A stretch of 64,000 nt of DNA from Candidatus Jettenia sp. (GTDB lineage Bacteria > Planctomycetota > Brocadiia > Brocadiales > Brocadiaceae), in the NCBI GenBank assembly GCA_021650895.1, contig CP091278.1, positions 1,207,659-1,271,658 of the forward strand, in the 5' to 3' direction. The notes beneath the pieces were generated by a model that did no database searches, had not been told where the DNA came from, and saw only the letters and a program-made list of their open reading frames with translations. This document shows, one piece after another, positions 35,827-44,725 of this stretch. How positions within the stretch are numbered: the first letter of the stretch is position 1; each line of letters opens with the position of its first letter. The translations under genes and the position numbers were made by a program.

Positions 35827-36009
35827 ATGCATAAACTACGCGAACCATCTCAAAAACAGATCGATTTAGCTGTATCTTTTGGTTTAAATCCTTGTGAAAA
35901 ATCATTCCGACCAGTTTCTGCTGAAATGACTAATGCTCTTGAACTCAAATCCTTTGCGATAGTTGAAGTAAAGAGTATTTTTCCTGGAGGTGGAAACAAT
36001 ATACGTTGA
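35827..36009 (+). CDS. Possible small protein, 60 residues
   Basis: It starts 15 bp after the glycine-zipper lipoprotein. The peptide EPSQKQIDLAVSFGLNPCEK resembles the short PTEKQ-x-YA-type segments found in some small DUF proteins and in larger DNA-associated proteins, so it may be a real small gene or the head of a truncated one. AGG lies a few bases before the ATG. The following 240 bp hold no frame. Confidence 0.35.
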   Translation: MHKLREPSQKQIDLAVSFGLNPCEKSFRPVSAEMTNALELKSFAIVEVKSIFPGGGNNIR

Positions 36010-36250
36010 TCATAGGTAAGACATTGCCATATCGGTTAGTCGTAAAGAGTATCGCTAACACCGACAATCTTTACTTTAAAGGCACTCATAAGTATTGCCG
36101 TCCATGGAAAATTGAGAAATCTGGCAATCATAATATTCAAGGTTAGCTACATAGCTGGTCGTTGCAGCAAACAGCAACTGCAATCACGCGTGGCTAACCC
36201 TTGTTGAACTTCTTTTTTAGAAAGTCAAAATAAGCCTTAGCGAGGTTAAA

Positions 36251-37585
36251 ATGACAAATAATGATGATGAATTGAATAATGATAGTGATGAATTAGACAT
36301 TAAGGCAACTGAGCGTATAATAAATTACGAACCATTAAACCCAACTATCAAGTCATTATATGACAACTGGAAGACTGGTGATTTATTGCTTCAACCAGAA
36401 TTTCAAAGAAATTATGTTTGGGATGCCCAAAAAGCAAGTAACCTAATTGAATCAATCCTGTTAAAAATCCCCATCCCAATTATTTTTACCGCTGAAGATA
36501 ATGGCACTGAAGAAGTAATTGATGGTCAGCAAAGATTAACTTCAATTTTTTCTTTTATTGATGGGTCGTTTCCCAACGGTACTGATTTTAAATTAAAAAA
36601 GTTGAATATTTTAAAAGAGCTAACTGGTAAAAATTTTAATGAATTAGATGAATCACTACAAAAAGCTATTTGGAAGAGAGGGTTGTCAATAATAAAAATA
36701 AATAGCAATTCCCATGAGGATATTAAGTTTGAAATGTTTGAAAGACTAAATACCAATATTACACGCTTAAATTCTCAAGAATTACGCAACTGTATGTATA
36801 GAGGCGAATACAACAATTTAATAAAAGAACTGGCATCAAATAAAGACTTTCAATTTATTTTAGATAAAGAAGATTACTCTAAAAGAATGTTGGATTCCGA
36901 ATTGGTCCTTATGTTTTTTGCCTTTTACAACCAAAACTACGATAAATATAAAGGCAATATGAAGCAATTTTTAAATGAGGAAATGCGGAAAAATAGAAAA
37001 ATTCCAAATGATGAGCAAAAAAAATTGGGCGAAGTGTTTAGAAAATCTGTAGATTTAATAAAAACGGTTTTTGGTAAAACTGCATTTCGAGTTTTTTCGA
37101 TAGATGAAAATACGAAGGCAGGGTCCTTTGATACTCGTAAACTAAACCAAGGTTTATTTTTAACGCTAATGTATGGTTTCGCTCATTATTCAAAAAATCA
37201 AATAATGCCCTATTCTGATTTAATCAAAGAAGAATTAATTAATCTCGAAATTCACAATGTGATCTTTTTAAATTCATTAACTGGTAGTGGCACAAATAGT
37301 CGAGAGAATACATTAAAAAAAATTGAAATTTGGAAAGAAACTTTACGGGGAATTTTAGGATACCCAGTTAATGAACCAAGAAGTTTTTCATTAGCTATTA
37401 AGCAATCATTATTTAATTTCAACCAAACATGCAAATTATGCAAACAAAAAATTAATTCGATTGATGATTCGGAAGTTGATCATATTACTTGTTATTGGAG
37501 GGGAGGCAAAACTATACCGGAAAATGCTCAACTTACACACCGAATTTGTAATAAAATAAAAAGTGGCAACAACCAGGCTTTTTAA
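36251..37585 (+). CDS. DUF262 and HNH domain protein (GmrSD-like defence nuclease)
   Basis: A 444-residue protein. The N-terminal DUF262 domain carries LQPEFQRNYVWDAQKASNLI and EEVIDGQQRLTSI, the paired motifs of the ParB-like NTPase/nuclease fold. The C-terminus has a zinc-knuckle HNH nuclease: CKLCKQKI, then SEVDHITCYWRGG and LTHRICNKIKSG. This DUF262-HNH layout is shared by GmrSD, SspE and BrxU-type proteins, which cut modified phage DNA or sense DNA modification. No dnd/ssp or BREX genes are nearby, so it may act alone. The gene is AT-rich and lies in the accessory region; GAGG precedes the ATG. Confidence 0.87.
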   Translation: MTNNDDELNNDSDELDIKATERIINYEPLNPTIKSLYDNWKTGDLLLQPEFQRNYVWDAQKASNLIESILLKIPIPIIFTAEDNGTEEVIDGQQRLTSIFSFIDGSFPNGTDFKLKKLNILKELTGKNFNELDESLQKAIWKRGLSIIKINSNSHEDIKFEMFERLNTNITRLNSQELRNCMYRGEYNNLIKELASNKDFQFILDKEDYSKRMLDSELVLMFFAFYNQNYDKYKGNMKQFLNEEMRKNRKIPNDEQKKLGEVFRKSVDLIKTVFGKTAFRVFSIDENTKAGSFDTRKLNQGLFLTLMYGFAHYSKNQIMPYSDLIKEELINLEIHNVIFLNSLTGSGTNSRENTLKKIEIWKETLRGILGYPVNEPRSFSLAIKQSLFNFNQTCKLCKQKINSIDDSEVDHITCYWRGGKTIPENAQLTHRICNKIKSGNNQAF

Positions 37586-38039
37586 CAATGGGCTCAAGTG
37601 TAACTGCAGGAGAAGGAATTCTGATGATACCATACGTAATTTTGGAGATTACTATCTTTCTTTTGAGGTCCCTTTTTGAACCAGTCGAGTGGGATGAATT
37701 AAAAGAAGTTTTGTGAGCTTGGTTGAGAAAAGAAACCTAACAACCTCATAAGACATAGCAAATCATGTTGTATAGATTCATTTCAATTCGGTTAAGTGCG
37801 GATTGATAAAATAACCCACTGAGTGGCAATATTCTGACTTTCATCGTTGTGTAAAGTAAGATACTTATGATAGTGATTGGGAAGCAAGTGCTGAAATTAA
37901 ATTTGATGTAAAAGGTAAGCGTTATGCAACCTAACCTACACAACTAAGAACGGGGACATTTGTATTGTTTAATGGACGCGCAGAAGATAGCCGAACAAAT
38001 CAGAATGTCTGTTCTAGCATAAGATTATTGTTTTGAAAC
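37586..38039. other. Intergenic, non-coding
   Basis: No supported gene. It contains the right copy of a degenerate 58 bp repeat (37800-37857, see 34169) and the 3' side of a decayed PIN toxin gene begins at 38040. Confidence 0.4.
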
Positions 38040-38233
38040 CTATTGTCCTTTGAAAGGATTAATAATTGTTAAGTTACTCTCGATGGTTTGTCCATTTTGC
38101 ATGTCTTCTGTATAGAGAATCGAACAGTTATTTTCTAATCTTGATTTGAAAATATTGCCTCTTTAGCTTTTACCTTTTTTCTTTCTTCTGAATTTATGAA
38201 ACATATAAGAACATTTGTACCAACGAAAACTTT
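38040..38233 (-). pseudogene. Remnant of a PIN-domain toxin (VapC-like)
   Basis: Directly after the 61-residue antitoxin the same frame reads KVFVGTNVLICFINSEERKK and then stops. A different frame resumes as CSILYTEDMQNGQTIESNLT followed by IINPF, which is the usual end of a PIN toxin. The central ~70 residues are missing, the start codon is gone, and the first catalytic Asp (normally FVDTN) is Gly. The toxin is therefore dead while its antitoxin gene is still open. Confidence 0.75.
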
Positions 38234-38236
38234 ACC

Positions 38237-38422
38237 TTACATGTAATTTTCTCTATCAAACTTATAGTTTGAGGGCAGTTTTACGTTATACTTCTTGAAA
38301 ATATTTTCTAATATTTCTTCTCTACCTCTTTTTGTTTTAACGACAGTAATGCTTTCACCTTTTAGAACTTTTCCAATCTTTTCAAGTTCTTCATCTCTTT
38401 CAATTTCTATTATTACCTTCAT
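38237..38422 (-). CDS. Small antitoxin-like protein, orphaned from its PIN toxin
   Basis: A 61-residue charged protein (IIEIERDEELEKIGKVLKGE, ending SNYKFDRENYM). Position and size fit an antitoxin of a VapBC-type pair, because a PIN toxin remnant follows at once in the same frame. No DNA-binding motif can be identified with confidence. With the toxin gene broken it may persist by chance or may still neutralise a related toxin. Confidence 0.6.
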   Translation of the reverse strand: MKVIIEIERDEELEKIGKVLKGESITVVKTKRGREEILENIFKKYNVKLPSNYKFDRENYM

Positions 38423-38512
38423 TGCTTATTGTTTGGGTCTTATTATTTTATGATAGCATGAAAAAAAATTGTAAATAAAAAGTACGCCAATTCCGTTTAT
38501 TGTATGGTTTGA

Positions 38513-38914
38513 CTATTTTAGGGAGACAATATTTAAACCCTCCACCATTTTAAAATGTCTTATATTATTGGTGAGAAGGATTAAATTATAACAGAGGCAA
38601 GTGGCGGCTATTAAAAGGTCAAAATCACCTATCGCTATTTTAAGCTTTCTCAATTTTCCCCGCTCTTTTCCGAAGACTTTACAAATTTCATCATCCAGTC
38701 CCAGGATTGAGACCCCAGTTAGAAAATTGTCTAAAGCCTTTTTATCTCCTTCAGGATTCGTGGAATAATAAACACCTTCGTATAATTCGGCCAAAGAGAT
38801 AACGCTAATAGCCAGCCCCTCTTTTCTAAGAGCTAGAAGTCTTTTAACTATTTCCCTTTGTCCATTGAGATAATGAATAATCCAATCAGTATCAATAAGA
38901 TATGAGAGTGTCAT
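38513..38914 (-). CDS. vapC: PIN-domain ribonuclease toxin, VapC family
   Basis: A 133-residue PIN toxin. The acidic residues needed for metal-dependent RNA cleavage are present: Asp in YLIDTDWIIHYL, Glu in ISLAELYEGVYYS, and the Asp pair in IAIGDFDLLIAATCL. LLTNNIRHFKMVEGLNIV closes the fold. Toxins of this type cleave tRNA or rRNA when the antitoxin is degraded. The start overlaps the antitoxin stop by 4 bp. It appears intact, unlike the PIN relic just downstream. Confidence 0.88.
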   Translation of the reverse strand: MTLSYLIDTDWIIHYLNGQREIVKRLLALRKEGLAISVISLAELYEGVYYSTNPEGDKKALDNFLTGVSILGLDDEICKVFGKERGKLRKLKIAIGDFDLLIAATCLCYNLILLTNNIRHFKMVEGLNIVSLK

Positions 38915-39147
38915 AATTTGGGTTCACTTCTGGTGGATATAAGACGGTCTTCGTAAATATCCTTTATGAGTTTCTCAACGTCAATAGTTCCCTTCCACCT
39001 TCCCGCGGATTTTTCAAATGCATCTTTTTCTCTTAGAGAAGGAATTTCGATTATGGTTATAGTAATTTCTTTTCCTTCCGCAATGTCTATTTTTTCCATT
39101 GGCTCAATCACTCCTTTGGAAAATCTAGCTTTAATTGTTTTTCCCAT
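38911..39147 (-). CDS. Antitoxin, AF2212/DUF104-like
   Basis: A 78-residue protein. IKARFSKGVIEPMEKIDIAE is the DUF104 (AF2212-like) antitoxin start, a beta-barrel DNA-binding type; the C-terminal half is charged and helical and should wrap the VapC toxin. It is first in the operon and overlaps the toxin gene by 4 bp, which keeps antitoxin synthesis ahead of toxin. Confidence 0.83.
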   Translation of the reverse strand: MGKTIKARFSKGVIEPMEKIDIAEGKEITITIIEIPSLREKDAFEKSAGRWKGTIDVEKLIKDIYEDRLISTRSEPKL

Positions 39148-39304
39148 TTTTAACCCTCTTTTTTAGAATTGTAAAATAATTATTCTAAAGTTTAAATTTA
39201 TTTCTCAATAGTATTTTTGCATTTATCACATCAATGATGATACAGTCATACTTTAATGCTTTCGTACATACATAGGTGAGAATTTTTTATATAGGGATTA
39301 ATTT

Positions 39305-39667
39305 CTATTTCCTAATTCTTAATCTTCCATCTTTATAAACACAAAATTTATTTAACAACTTACCAGCACACTTCACTAAGATGTTTTCTACGACTTTTAC
39401 TTTTTCATCAGACTTCGCATTTTCAAGCCTTAGCAACAAAACTCCTCCATGGAATGATCCTGAATTGTAGATTAACTCCCCAAAATCCTTATCCATAGTA
39501 ACAACCATTCGTTTTTCAGAGACAGCTATTTTCAAAATTTCTTTATCAGGGAGGTGTGGGTCTATATCTCTAACACTTTTTGTATCATATCCCTGATTTA
39601 TGAACCATTTTTCTACCTTTTTTCCTACCCCTACATCAACCAAGAATTTTAAGTTTTTTTGTTCCAC
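39305..39667 (-). CDS. DUF5615 PIN-like toxin
   Basis: A 120-residue Mut7-C/PIN-like protein. LKFLVDVGVGKKVEKWFINQ, then DIDPHLPDKEILKIAVSEKR and VVTMDKDFGELIYNSG, are the standard blocks of DUF5615, which is the presumed ribonuclease toxin of DUF433-DUF5615 pairs. The usual first motif LxDxN is here VDVGV, keeping the Asp but changing the Asn. It follows the DUF433 antitoxin gene with a 2 bp gap. Confidence 0.85.
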   Translation of the reverse strand: MEQKNLKFLVDVGVGKKVEKWFINQGYDTKSVRDIDPHLPDKEILKIAVSEKRMVVTMDKDFGELIYNSGSFHGGVLLLRLENAKSDEKVKVVENILVKCAGKLLNKFCVYKDGRLRIRK

Positions 39668-39669
39668 CT

Positions 39670-39915
39670 TTAAGTACCAGTACCAACTTCAAATACCTGT
39701 TCCTCACTTACTAATTCAGCCGCATAAAGTAAAACGGCTTGAATATCTTCAGGCTCTAATTCAGGGTAGTCTTCAAGTAGTTCCTGTACCGTAATTCCAG
39801 CAGCCAATGCCTTCAAAATTTGTTCGACAGTAATTCTTAACCCTCTGATAGTTGGTTTACCAACCATTACTTCGGGATTAATGGTAATTCTGTTTAGTAA
39901 ATGTTTGGAATCCAT
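39670..39915 (-). CDS. DUF433 antitoxin
   Basis: An 81-residue protein with the full DUF433 pattern: ITINPEVMVGKPTIRGLRIT, then a winged helix (VEQILKALAAGITVQELLED) and YPELEPEDIQAVLLYAAEL. DUF433 proteins bind their own promoter and neutralise the DUF5615 partner encoded directly after. This makes a third toxin-antitoxin unit within 1.9 kb. Confidence 0.88.
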   Translation of the reverse strand: MDSKHLLNRITINPEVMVGKPTIRGLRITVEQILKALAAGITVQELLEDYPELEPEDIQAVLLYAAELVSEEQVFEVGTGT

Positions 39916-40444
39916 CTTTCCTTCCTTCTTTTAATGCTTTTTGTGTAAATAGTTTGAGTGCAATTTTAACCTTAATTCTAGATTGTTATACGACCGAACT
40001 CTTGTATCGCTGTAACTTATTTAATTCTATTTCTCTATCTTTTTAACTATCCTAAATTTTCGATAGTTGTAAAACATTACAAGCTTATAAATCTTTGGAT
40101 AAATTAGCTATAAAACCTTCTTTTCAATAATTCAGTAATTCACCAAATTATATACCTTTTTAGACCGTATTTCACCTTATTTTCCTACTTCATAATAAGG
40201 TGACTCAAACATTTATATTTTACTGTAGTCAAATTGTAGTTAACTCCATCGGAAACCAACGGAAGCCACGAGAATCATTAAAATTTAAAATGCGTAGTAA
40301 GTCATTTATTATACAATAAGTAATTGAGGTCATTACAGTCACAAATTAGCCAGTTACAAAAAATGCTAAAAATGCCTTTTTATAAATAACAATCACAATT
40401 TTATAACTATATTATTCATAGCAAAATAAGAAAATATAGCATGA
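39916..40444. other. AT-rich intergenic region, nothing recognised
   Basis: It separates the toxin-antitoxin cluster from the DUF362 gene. No frame, hairpin of note or repeat shared with the rest of the window is seen. It carries the promoter for the DUF433-DUF5615 pair at its left end. Confidence 0.3.
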
Positions 40445-41512
40445 TTAAACCACCAGCTCGTACTCCATGCTTCCCAACCCTATCTCCTGTGCATAGCGAA
40501 TTTGAACAGTGTAATCAATGTCAGGCCAGGCATCTTTGAAAAAATCCGTTCCAATGCGCTCCTGAATAATATCCGTTGTTGCCTTTTCAATAGCAACAGG
40601 GTCACGGGATGCCATGATACCGATATCTGCAATCTCCGGGTCATAGGCTGTATCCATACAGTCACAATGCCTGGTAATATGTGTCAGAAAATTGAAAAAG
40701 ACGGTTTTCCCTGTCTTTCCCTTGAGAATGGCCAAACAGTATTCAGCTACTTTTTTTTGTAGATTAACCGTACTCTCATCCCAGGAAATCTCCACAGCAT
40801 CAAACTGACATACGGCCAGACACTCACCGCAGCCAACACATATCTTGGGATCGATGATGGCATAGCGCTCACCCATTTTTATTGCTCCCACAGGACACCA
40901 CCTACCACATACACCACAAGTACTACACCGTTTTTTAAGAATTTGAGGAATAACGCCGGAATGTTGCGCCAATTTTCCGCCACGCGATGAGAGCCCCATT
41001 CCAATATTCTTCAGCGTAGCTCCCATACCTGCCATCACATGCCCTGTTACGTGAGCAATTGAGATGATAACATTAGCTGCCCTGGCTATCCCTGCAACAT
41101 AGGCATATCTGCATAATTTCTGATTAATCTCCACTTGTACATCATGCTCACCCCAAAGCCCATCTCCGATAAGAATGGGAGCACCAATATTTTCGTAACG
41201 GAAGCCATGCTCATATGCATGAGAAATATGATCAACAGCATTAGTACGGCTGCCTGTATATAATGTGTTTGTTTCTATCAAAAAAGGCTTTCCACGATAC
41301 TCTTTTACTTTATCTACAACAGCCTTCACAATAGGCGGCTTAAGGTGGCCAATATTCCCTTTTTCTCCAAAACTCGTTTTCACCGCCACCATATCATTTT
41401 TATCAATTGCATCTTTAAATCCTGCAAAATCAAATAGCCGGCTTATCTTTTGTGCATGAGAGGAAACGTCCTCGCCATGCTCTGTTTTCATAAAATAAAC
41501 CTTACTCTTCAT
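40445..41512 (-). CDS. DUF362 domain protein with two [4Fe-4S] ferredoxin motifs
   Basis: A 355-residue protein. The DUF362 part (SKVYFMKTEHGEDVSSHAQK, then VAVKTSFGEKGNIGHLKPPI and GHVMAGMGATLKNIGMGLSS) surrounds a ferredoxin insert with CSTCGVCGRWCPVG and CVGCGECLAVCQFD, giving two [4Fe-4S] clusters. The family is common in anaerobes and of unknown reaction; electron transfer to an unidentified partner is the only safe statement. It is a single gene, divergent from recG. Confidence 0.88.
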   Translation of the reverse strand: MKSKVYFMKTEHGEDVSSHAQKISRLFDFAGFKDAIDKNDMVAVKTSFGEKGNIGHLKPPIVKAVVDKVKEYRGKPFLIETNTLYTGSRTNAVDHISHAYEHGFRYENIGAPILIGDGLWGEHDVQVEINQKLCRYAYVAGIARAANVIISIAHVTGHVMAGMGATLKNIGMGLSSRGGKLAQHSGVIPQILKKRCSTCGVCGRWCPVGAIKMGERYAIIDPKICVGCGECLAVCQFDAVEISWDESTVNLQKKVAEYCLAILKGKTGKTVFFNFLTHITRHCDCMDTAYDPEIADIGIMASRDPVAIEKATTDIIQERIGTDFFKDAWPDIDYTVQIRYAQEIGLGSMEYELVV

Positions 41513-41650
41513 GCTTTCTCTCCATAAGACAACAAGAATTCAAATTTGAAAGGAATTTTATTATAGTGCAAAGTATCAAAATATTCAATTTGACAAACAA
41601 TAATTAGCATTCTAATATTTAGACTAAATTTTCATGTTCTTACCAATATT

Positions 41651-43762
41651 GTGAATCTTCAAATGTTAGTTACAAAATCTATTATTAAGACAACCTCACA
41701 GTCTCCATTAAACCAAACAATACAATACCTGAAAGGTGTTGGACCAAAACGAGGTGAAATCCTTGAACGGCTGGGGATCCGCACCATTCGTGATGTACTT
41801 TACTATTTCCCACGTGATTATAAGGACCACACGAAAATCCAAAAAATATCCAAAGCAAAGATAGGCGCAAAGATTACTATTCAGGGCAAGGTACTCGGTG
41901 TACATGCCAGAATGTCGAGAAACAGAAAACATATCGTTGAAGTCTTCGTTGAGGATGGAACAGGCACGATAGCAGCAACCTGGTTTAATCAACCCTTCCT
42001 TATCGATAAATTTCATGTTGAAGATACCGTATTTTTACATGGAAAGGTAGGCGCATACAAATATCTGCAGTTATTAAGTCCGGAATATGAGATCGTTCAG
42101 AACGAAGATATCAGCGAGAAGGAAGGGAGTATTATCCCCATATATCCACTTACTGAACATATGAGTCAAACCCACTTTCGAAAGATTGTGGAAGAGGCAG
42201 TGCATCATTTTACCGGTCATGTTGAAGAGATAGTACCCAAAGAACTCATGAAAAAAAATCGGTTAATACCTATCCAGGACGCTCTAAGAGATATCCATTT
42301 TCCCAAAACATTTGAGCATTTGAAACATGCAAAATCTAAACTTATCTACGATGAATTATTTATCCTTGAAATAGCTATGGCGCTCAGAAGGTGGAGTATA
42401 AAAGAAGAAACGGGAATCTCATTCAAAGCAGGACCTAATGTCGATACCCATATTAGAAACCTCATACCTTTCACGTTAACAAACGCACAAGAACGGGTAA
42501 TCCATGAGATTAAAAATGATATGCGCAGCAGCAAACCGATGAACCGATTACTTCAGGGAGATGTAGGCTCAGGCAAGACTGTTGTGGCAATCTATGCAAT
42601 CCTTACCGCCATTGCCAACGGTTACCAGGCTGCGTTTATGGCCCCTACTGAAATACTGGCTGAACAGCATTTTCATACCCTCAAAAAATACCTTACGTGT
42701 TCACATGTCAGGATACGATTATTGACAGGAGAATCGCATGCCAGGTATAAAAAGAGCGATCTTGAGCAAATTAAAACCGGGCAGGTCGATTTAGTTATTG
42801 GAACTCACGCCCTCATTGAAGAAACTGTCCAATTCAGAAAGCTAGGCCTCGTAGTAATAGACGAGCAGCATAAATTCGGTGTGGTACAACGCTTGAAACT
42901 TAAGGAAAAGGGGTCTTGCCCCGATGTACTCATCATGACAGCAACCCCCATCCCTCGCACCCTTTCCCTCACTTTATTCGGTGATCTGGACATTTCAGTA
43001 CTGGACGAAATCCCACCAGGACGTTCTCCTATTAAGACCTTGTGGATACTTAATGGTAAAGAAAAAAATGCCTATGACCTGATCCGGAGCGAAGTTGCTA
43101 AAGGCAGGCAGGTTTTTGTTGTTTATCCCCTCGTTGAGGAATCAGAGGTTCTTCATCTGAAAGCCGCTGTAACAGAGGCAAAAAGACTGCAACATGATAT
43201 ATTTCCAAATCTCAGGATAGGTTTGCTTCACGGGCAAATGAAATCTGGAGAAAAAGATAAGATTATGACAGATTTCAAAGAAAAAAGGTACGACATACTC
43301 GTCTCTACAATAATCATCGAAGTCGGTATCGATATACCGAATGCAACCGTAATGGTTATAGAACACGCCGAGCGCTTTGGACTCGCTCAGCTTCATCAAC
43401 TCAGGGGACGCATAGGCAGGGGCAATGATCAGTCATATTGTCTGCTTTTTGGATATCCCAAAACACCGATATCGCATGAGCGGCTGAAGATTATGACAAG
43501 AACCTGTGATGGGTTCAAGATTGCAGAGATGGATTTCAGGCTCAGGGGCCCAGGGGAATTCTTCGGTACTCGTCAACACGGGTTGCCAGAACTCAGGATA
43601 AGTGATCTCATAAGAGACTTTCCCATACTCGTGCAGGCCCGTAAAGATGCCTTTGAAATCATTTCCAAAGACCCACATCTTGCTTCAGAGACACATCAAA
43701 AGATGAGACAAAAAGTCCTGGAAACTTTTCGGGACAGATTAGAACTTATCCATATAGGATAG
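41651..43762 (+). CDS. recG: ATP-dependent DNA helicase RecG
   Basis: A 703-residue helicase that drives branch migration of stalled forks and Holliday junctions. The wedge/OB part starts with IQYLKGVGPKRGEILERLGI and FPRDYKDHTKI. The motor has Walker A GDVGSGKTVVAIYA, DEQHKFGVVQR (motif II), TATPIPRTLSLTLFGDLD (motif III) and late motifs IIEVGIDIPNATVMVIEHAE and LHQLRGRIGRG. The C-terminal RecG helix is present. The GTG at 41651 or the ATG at 41663 can start it; neither has a strong ribosome-binding site. Confidence 0.95.
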   Translation: MNLQMLVTKSIIKTTSQSPLNQTIQYLKGVGPKRGEILERLGIRTIRDVLYYFPRDYKDHTKIQKISKAKIGAKITIQGKVLGVHARMSRNRKHIVEVFVEDGTGTIAATWFNQPFLIDKFHVEDTVFLHGKVGAYKYLQLLSPEYEIVQNEDISEKEGSIIPIYPLTEHMSQTHFRKIVEEAVHHFTGHVEEIVPKELMKKNRLIPIQDALRDIHFPKTFEHLKHAKSKLIYDELFILEIAMALRRWSIKEETGISFKAGPNVDTHIRNLIPFTLTNAQERVIHEIKNDMRSSKPMNRLLQGDVGSGKTVVAIYAILTAIANGYQAAFMAPTEILAEQHFHTLKKYLTCSHVRIRLLTGESHARYKKSDLEQIKTGQVDLVIGTHALIEETVQFRKLGLVVIDEQHKFGVVQRLKLKEKGSCPDVLIMTATPIPRTLSLTLFGDLDISVLDEIPPGRSPIKTLWILNGKEKNAYDLIRSEVAKGRQVFVVYPLVEESEVLHLKAAVTEAKRLQHDIFPNLRIGLLHGQMKSGEKDKIMTDFKEKRYDILVSTIIIEVGIDIPNATVMVIEHAERFGLAQLHQLRGRIGRGNDQSYCLLFGYPKTPISHERLKIMTRTCDGFKIAEMDFRLRGPGEFFGTRQHGLPELRISDLIRDFPILVQARKDAFEIISKDPHLASETHQKMRQKVLETFRDRLELIHIG

Positions 43763-44039
43763 CAGTTCTCAAGCGCCTGATAATCTTAATCCAAATCTCT
43801 TCTGCTCCACCACTTCATAAGAAAAAAAAGAAAACAATCATCAACCCTGTGAAGATAAAAATATACATAATCCTGGCCTGAGAAATATGCCATGTTACAG
43901 AGGTGTGCTGGCACAAGAACGTGCTATGACACACGGCGATAAACTTATAATGACATAGTGCTCTATACTCTTACCACATTCTATTGATAGAAATATAGTA
44001 ACATGCATTAAGCCTTCGGCAATTTTAAGATACAGGGAA

Positions 44040-44565
44040 GCAAGGCTTTAGCCCATATGCATCAAGCTAACCCGTAATCCCCCTGCCCCCTTTAAAAAAG
44101 GGGGAAATCCCTCGTTCCTCCCTTTCTAAACTTCCCCTTCTTCCCCCCTTTTTAAAGCTTGTCCTTACCCACATCTTTAAATACCACAAAGAACACGAAG
44201 TACACGAAGAATAAGAGAGTTCCAAATCTCAATAAATTCTTTTTATGATCGATCCCTTCTTGAGGCGATGTGAGTGTGAGTGAGAAAACACTGACACTGA
44301 CACTAAACAAAAAGCAACACACCCCTACCTCAATTGTAAAGGCGCAAAATCTTGCTTCTCTACGTTCTTCTTTCTTCGTGTACTTCGTGGTTTACCTTGC
44401 TTCTCCCTTCGCTCCCTACCTAACTTGTGGGTAAGGATAAGTTTTTAAAGAGGGGCAAGGGGGATTAGAGGGGAACATGGACACACGCTGTTCTTTTTAC
44501 AAGGAGATACCTCCTTTTTATGGAACACTATCCTTAGCTTGATACATATGAGGCTTTAGCCTTGC
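44040..44565. repeat. Nested ~525 bp imperfect inverted repeat
   Basis: Short elements on the left reappear in reverse order and orientation on the right: GCAAGGCTTTAG...CATATGCATCAAGCTAA against TTAGCTTGATACATATG...CTTTAGCCTTGC, then CTTGTCCTTACCCACA against TGTGGGTAAGGATAAG, then CACGAAGTACACGAAG against CTTCGTGTACTTCGTG. The middle (~44211-44366) has a GAGTGTGAGTGAG/CACTGACACTGACAC run and a broken GACGC hairpin. It fills most of the 1.2 kb gap after recG. Confidence 0.65.
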
Positions 44566-44725
44566 CTCCTAGAATTACATGAGCCGGAACTTTTTGAATA
44601 ACATATTTCTAAAAGGTATTCATTTTGCTTACAAGTACATGCATGATCGTTCGGCTATTGGAGACGTGATGAAGGGCTACGGTTACCCGGTCGTTCATCG
44701 GGAAAGGCTACATGCCGACCTCTCC

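Noticed and set aside
36053-36203. GCTAAC...GTTAGC...GCTAAC spacing like integron attC sites
   Set aside because: The inner stems needed for an attC fold are absent, and there is no integrase or cassette array.
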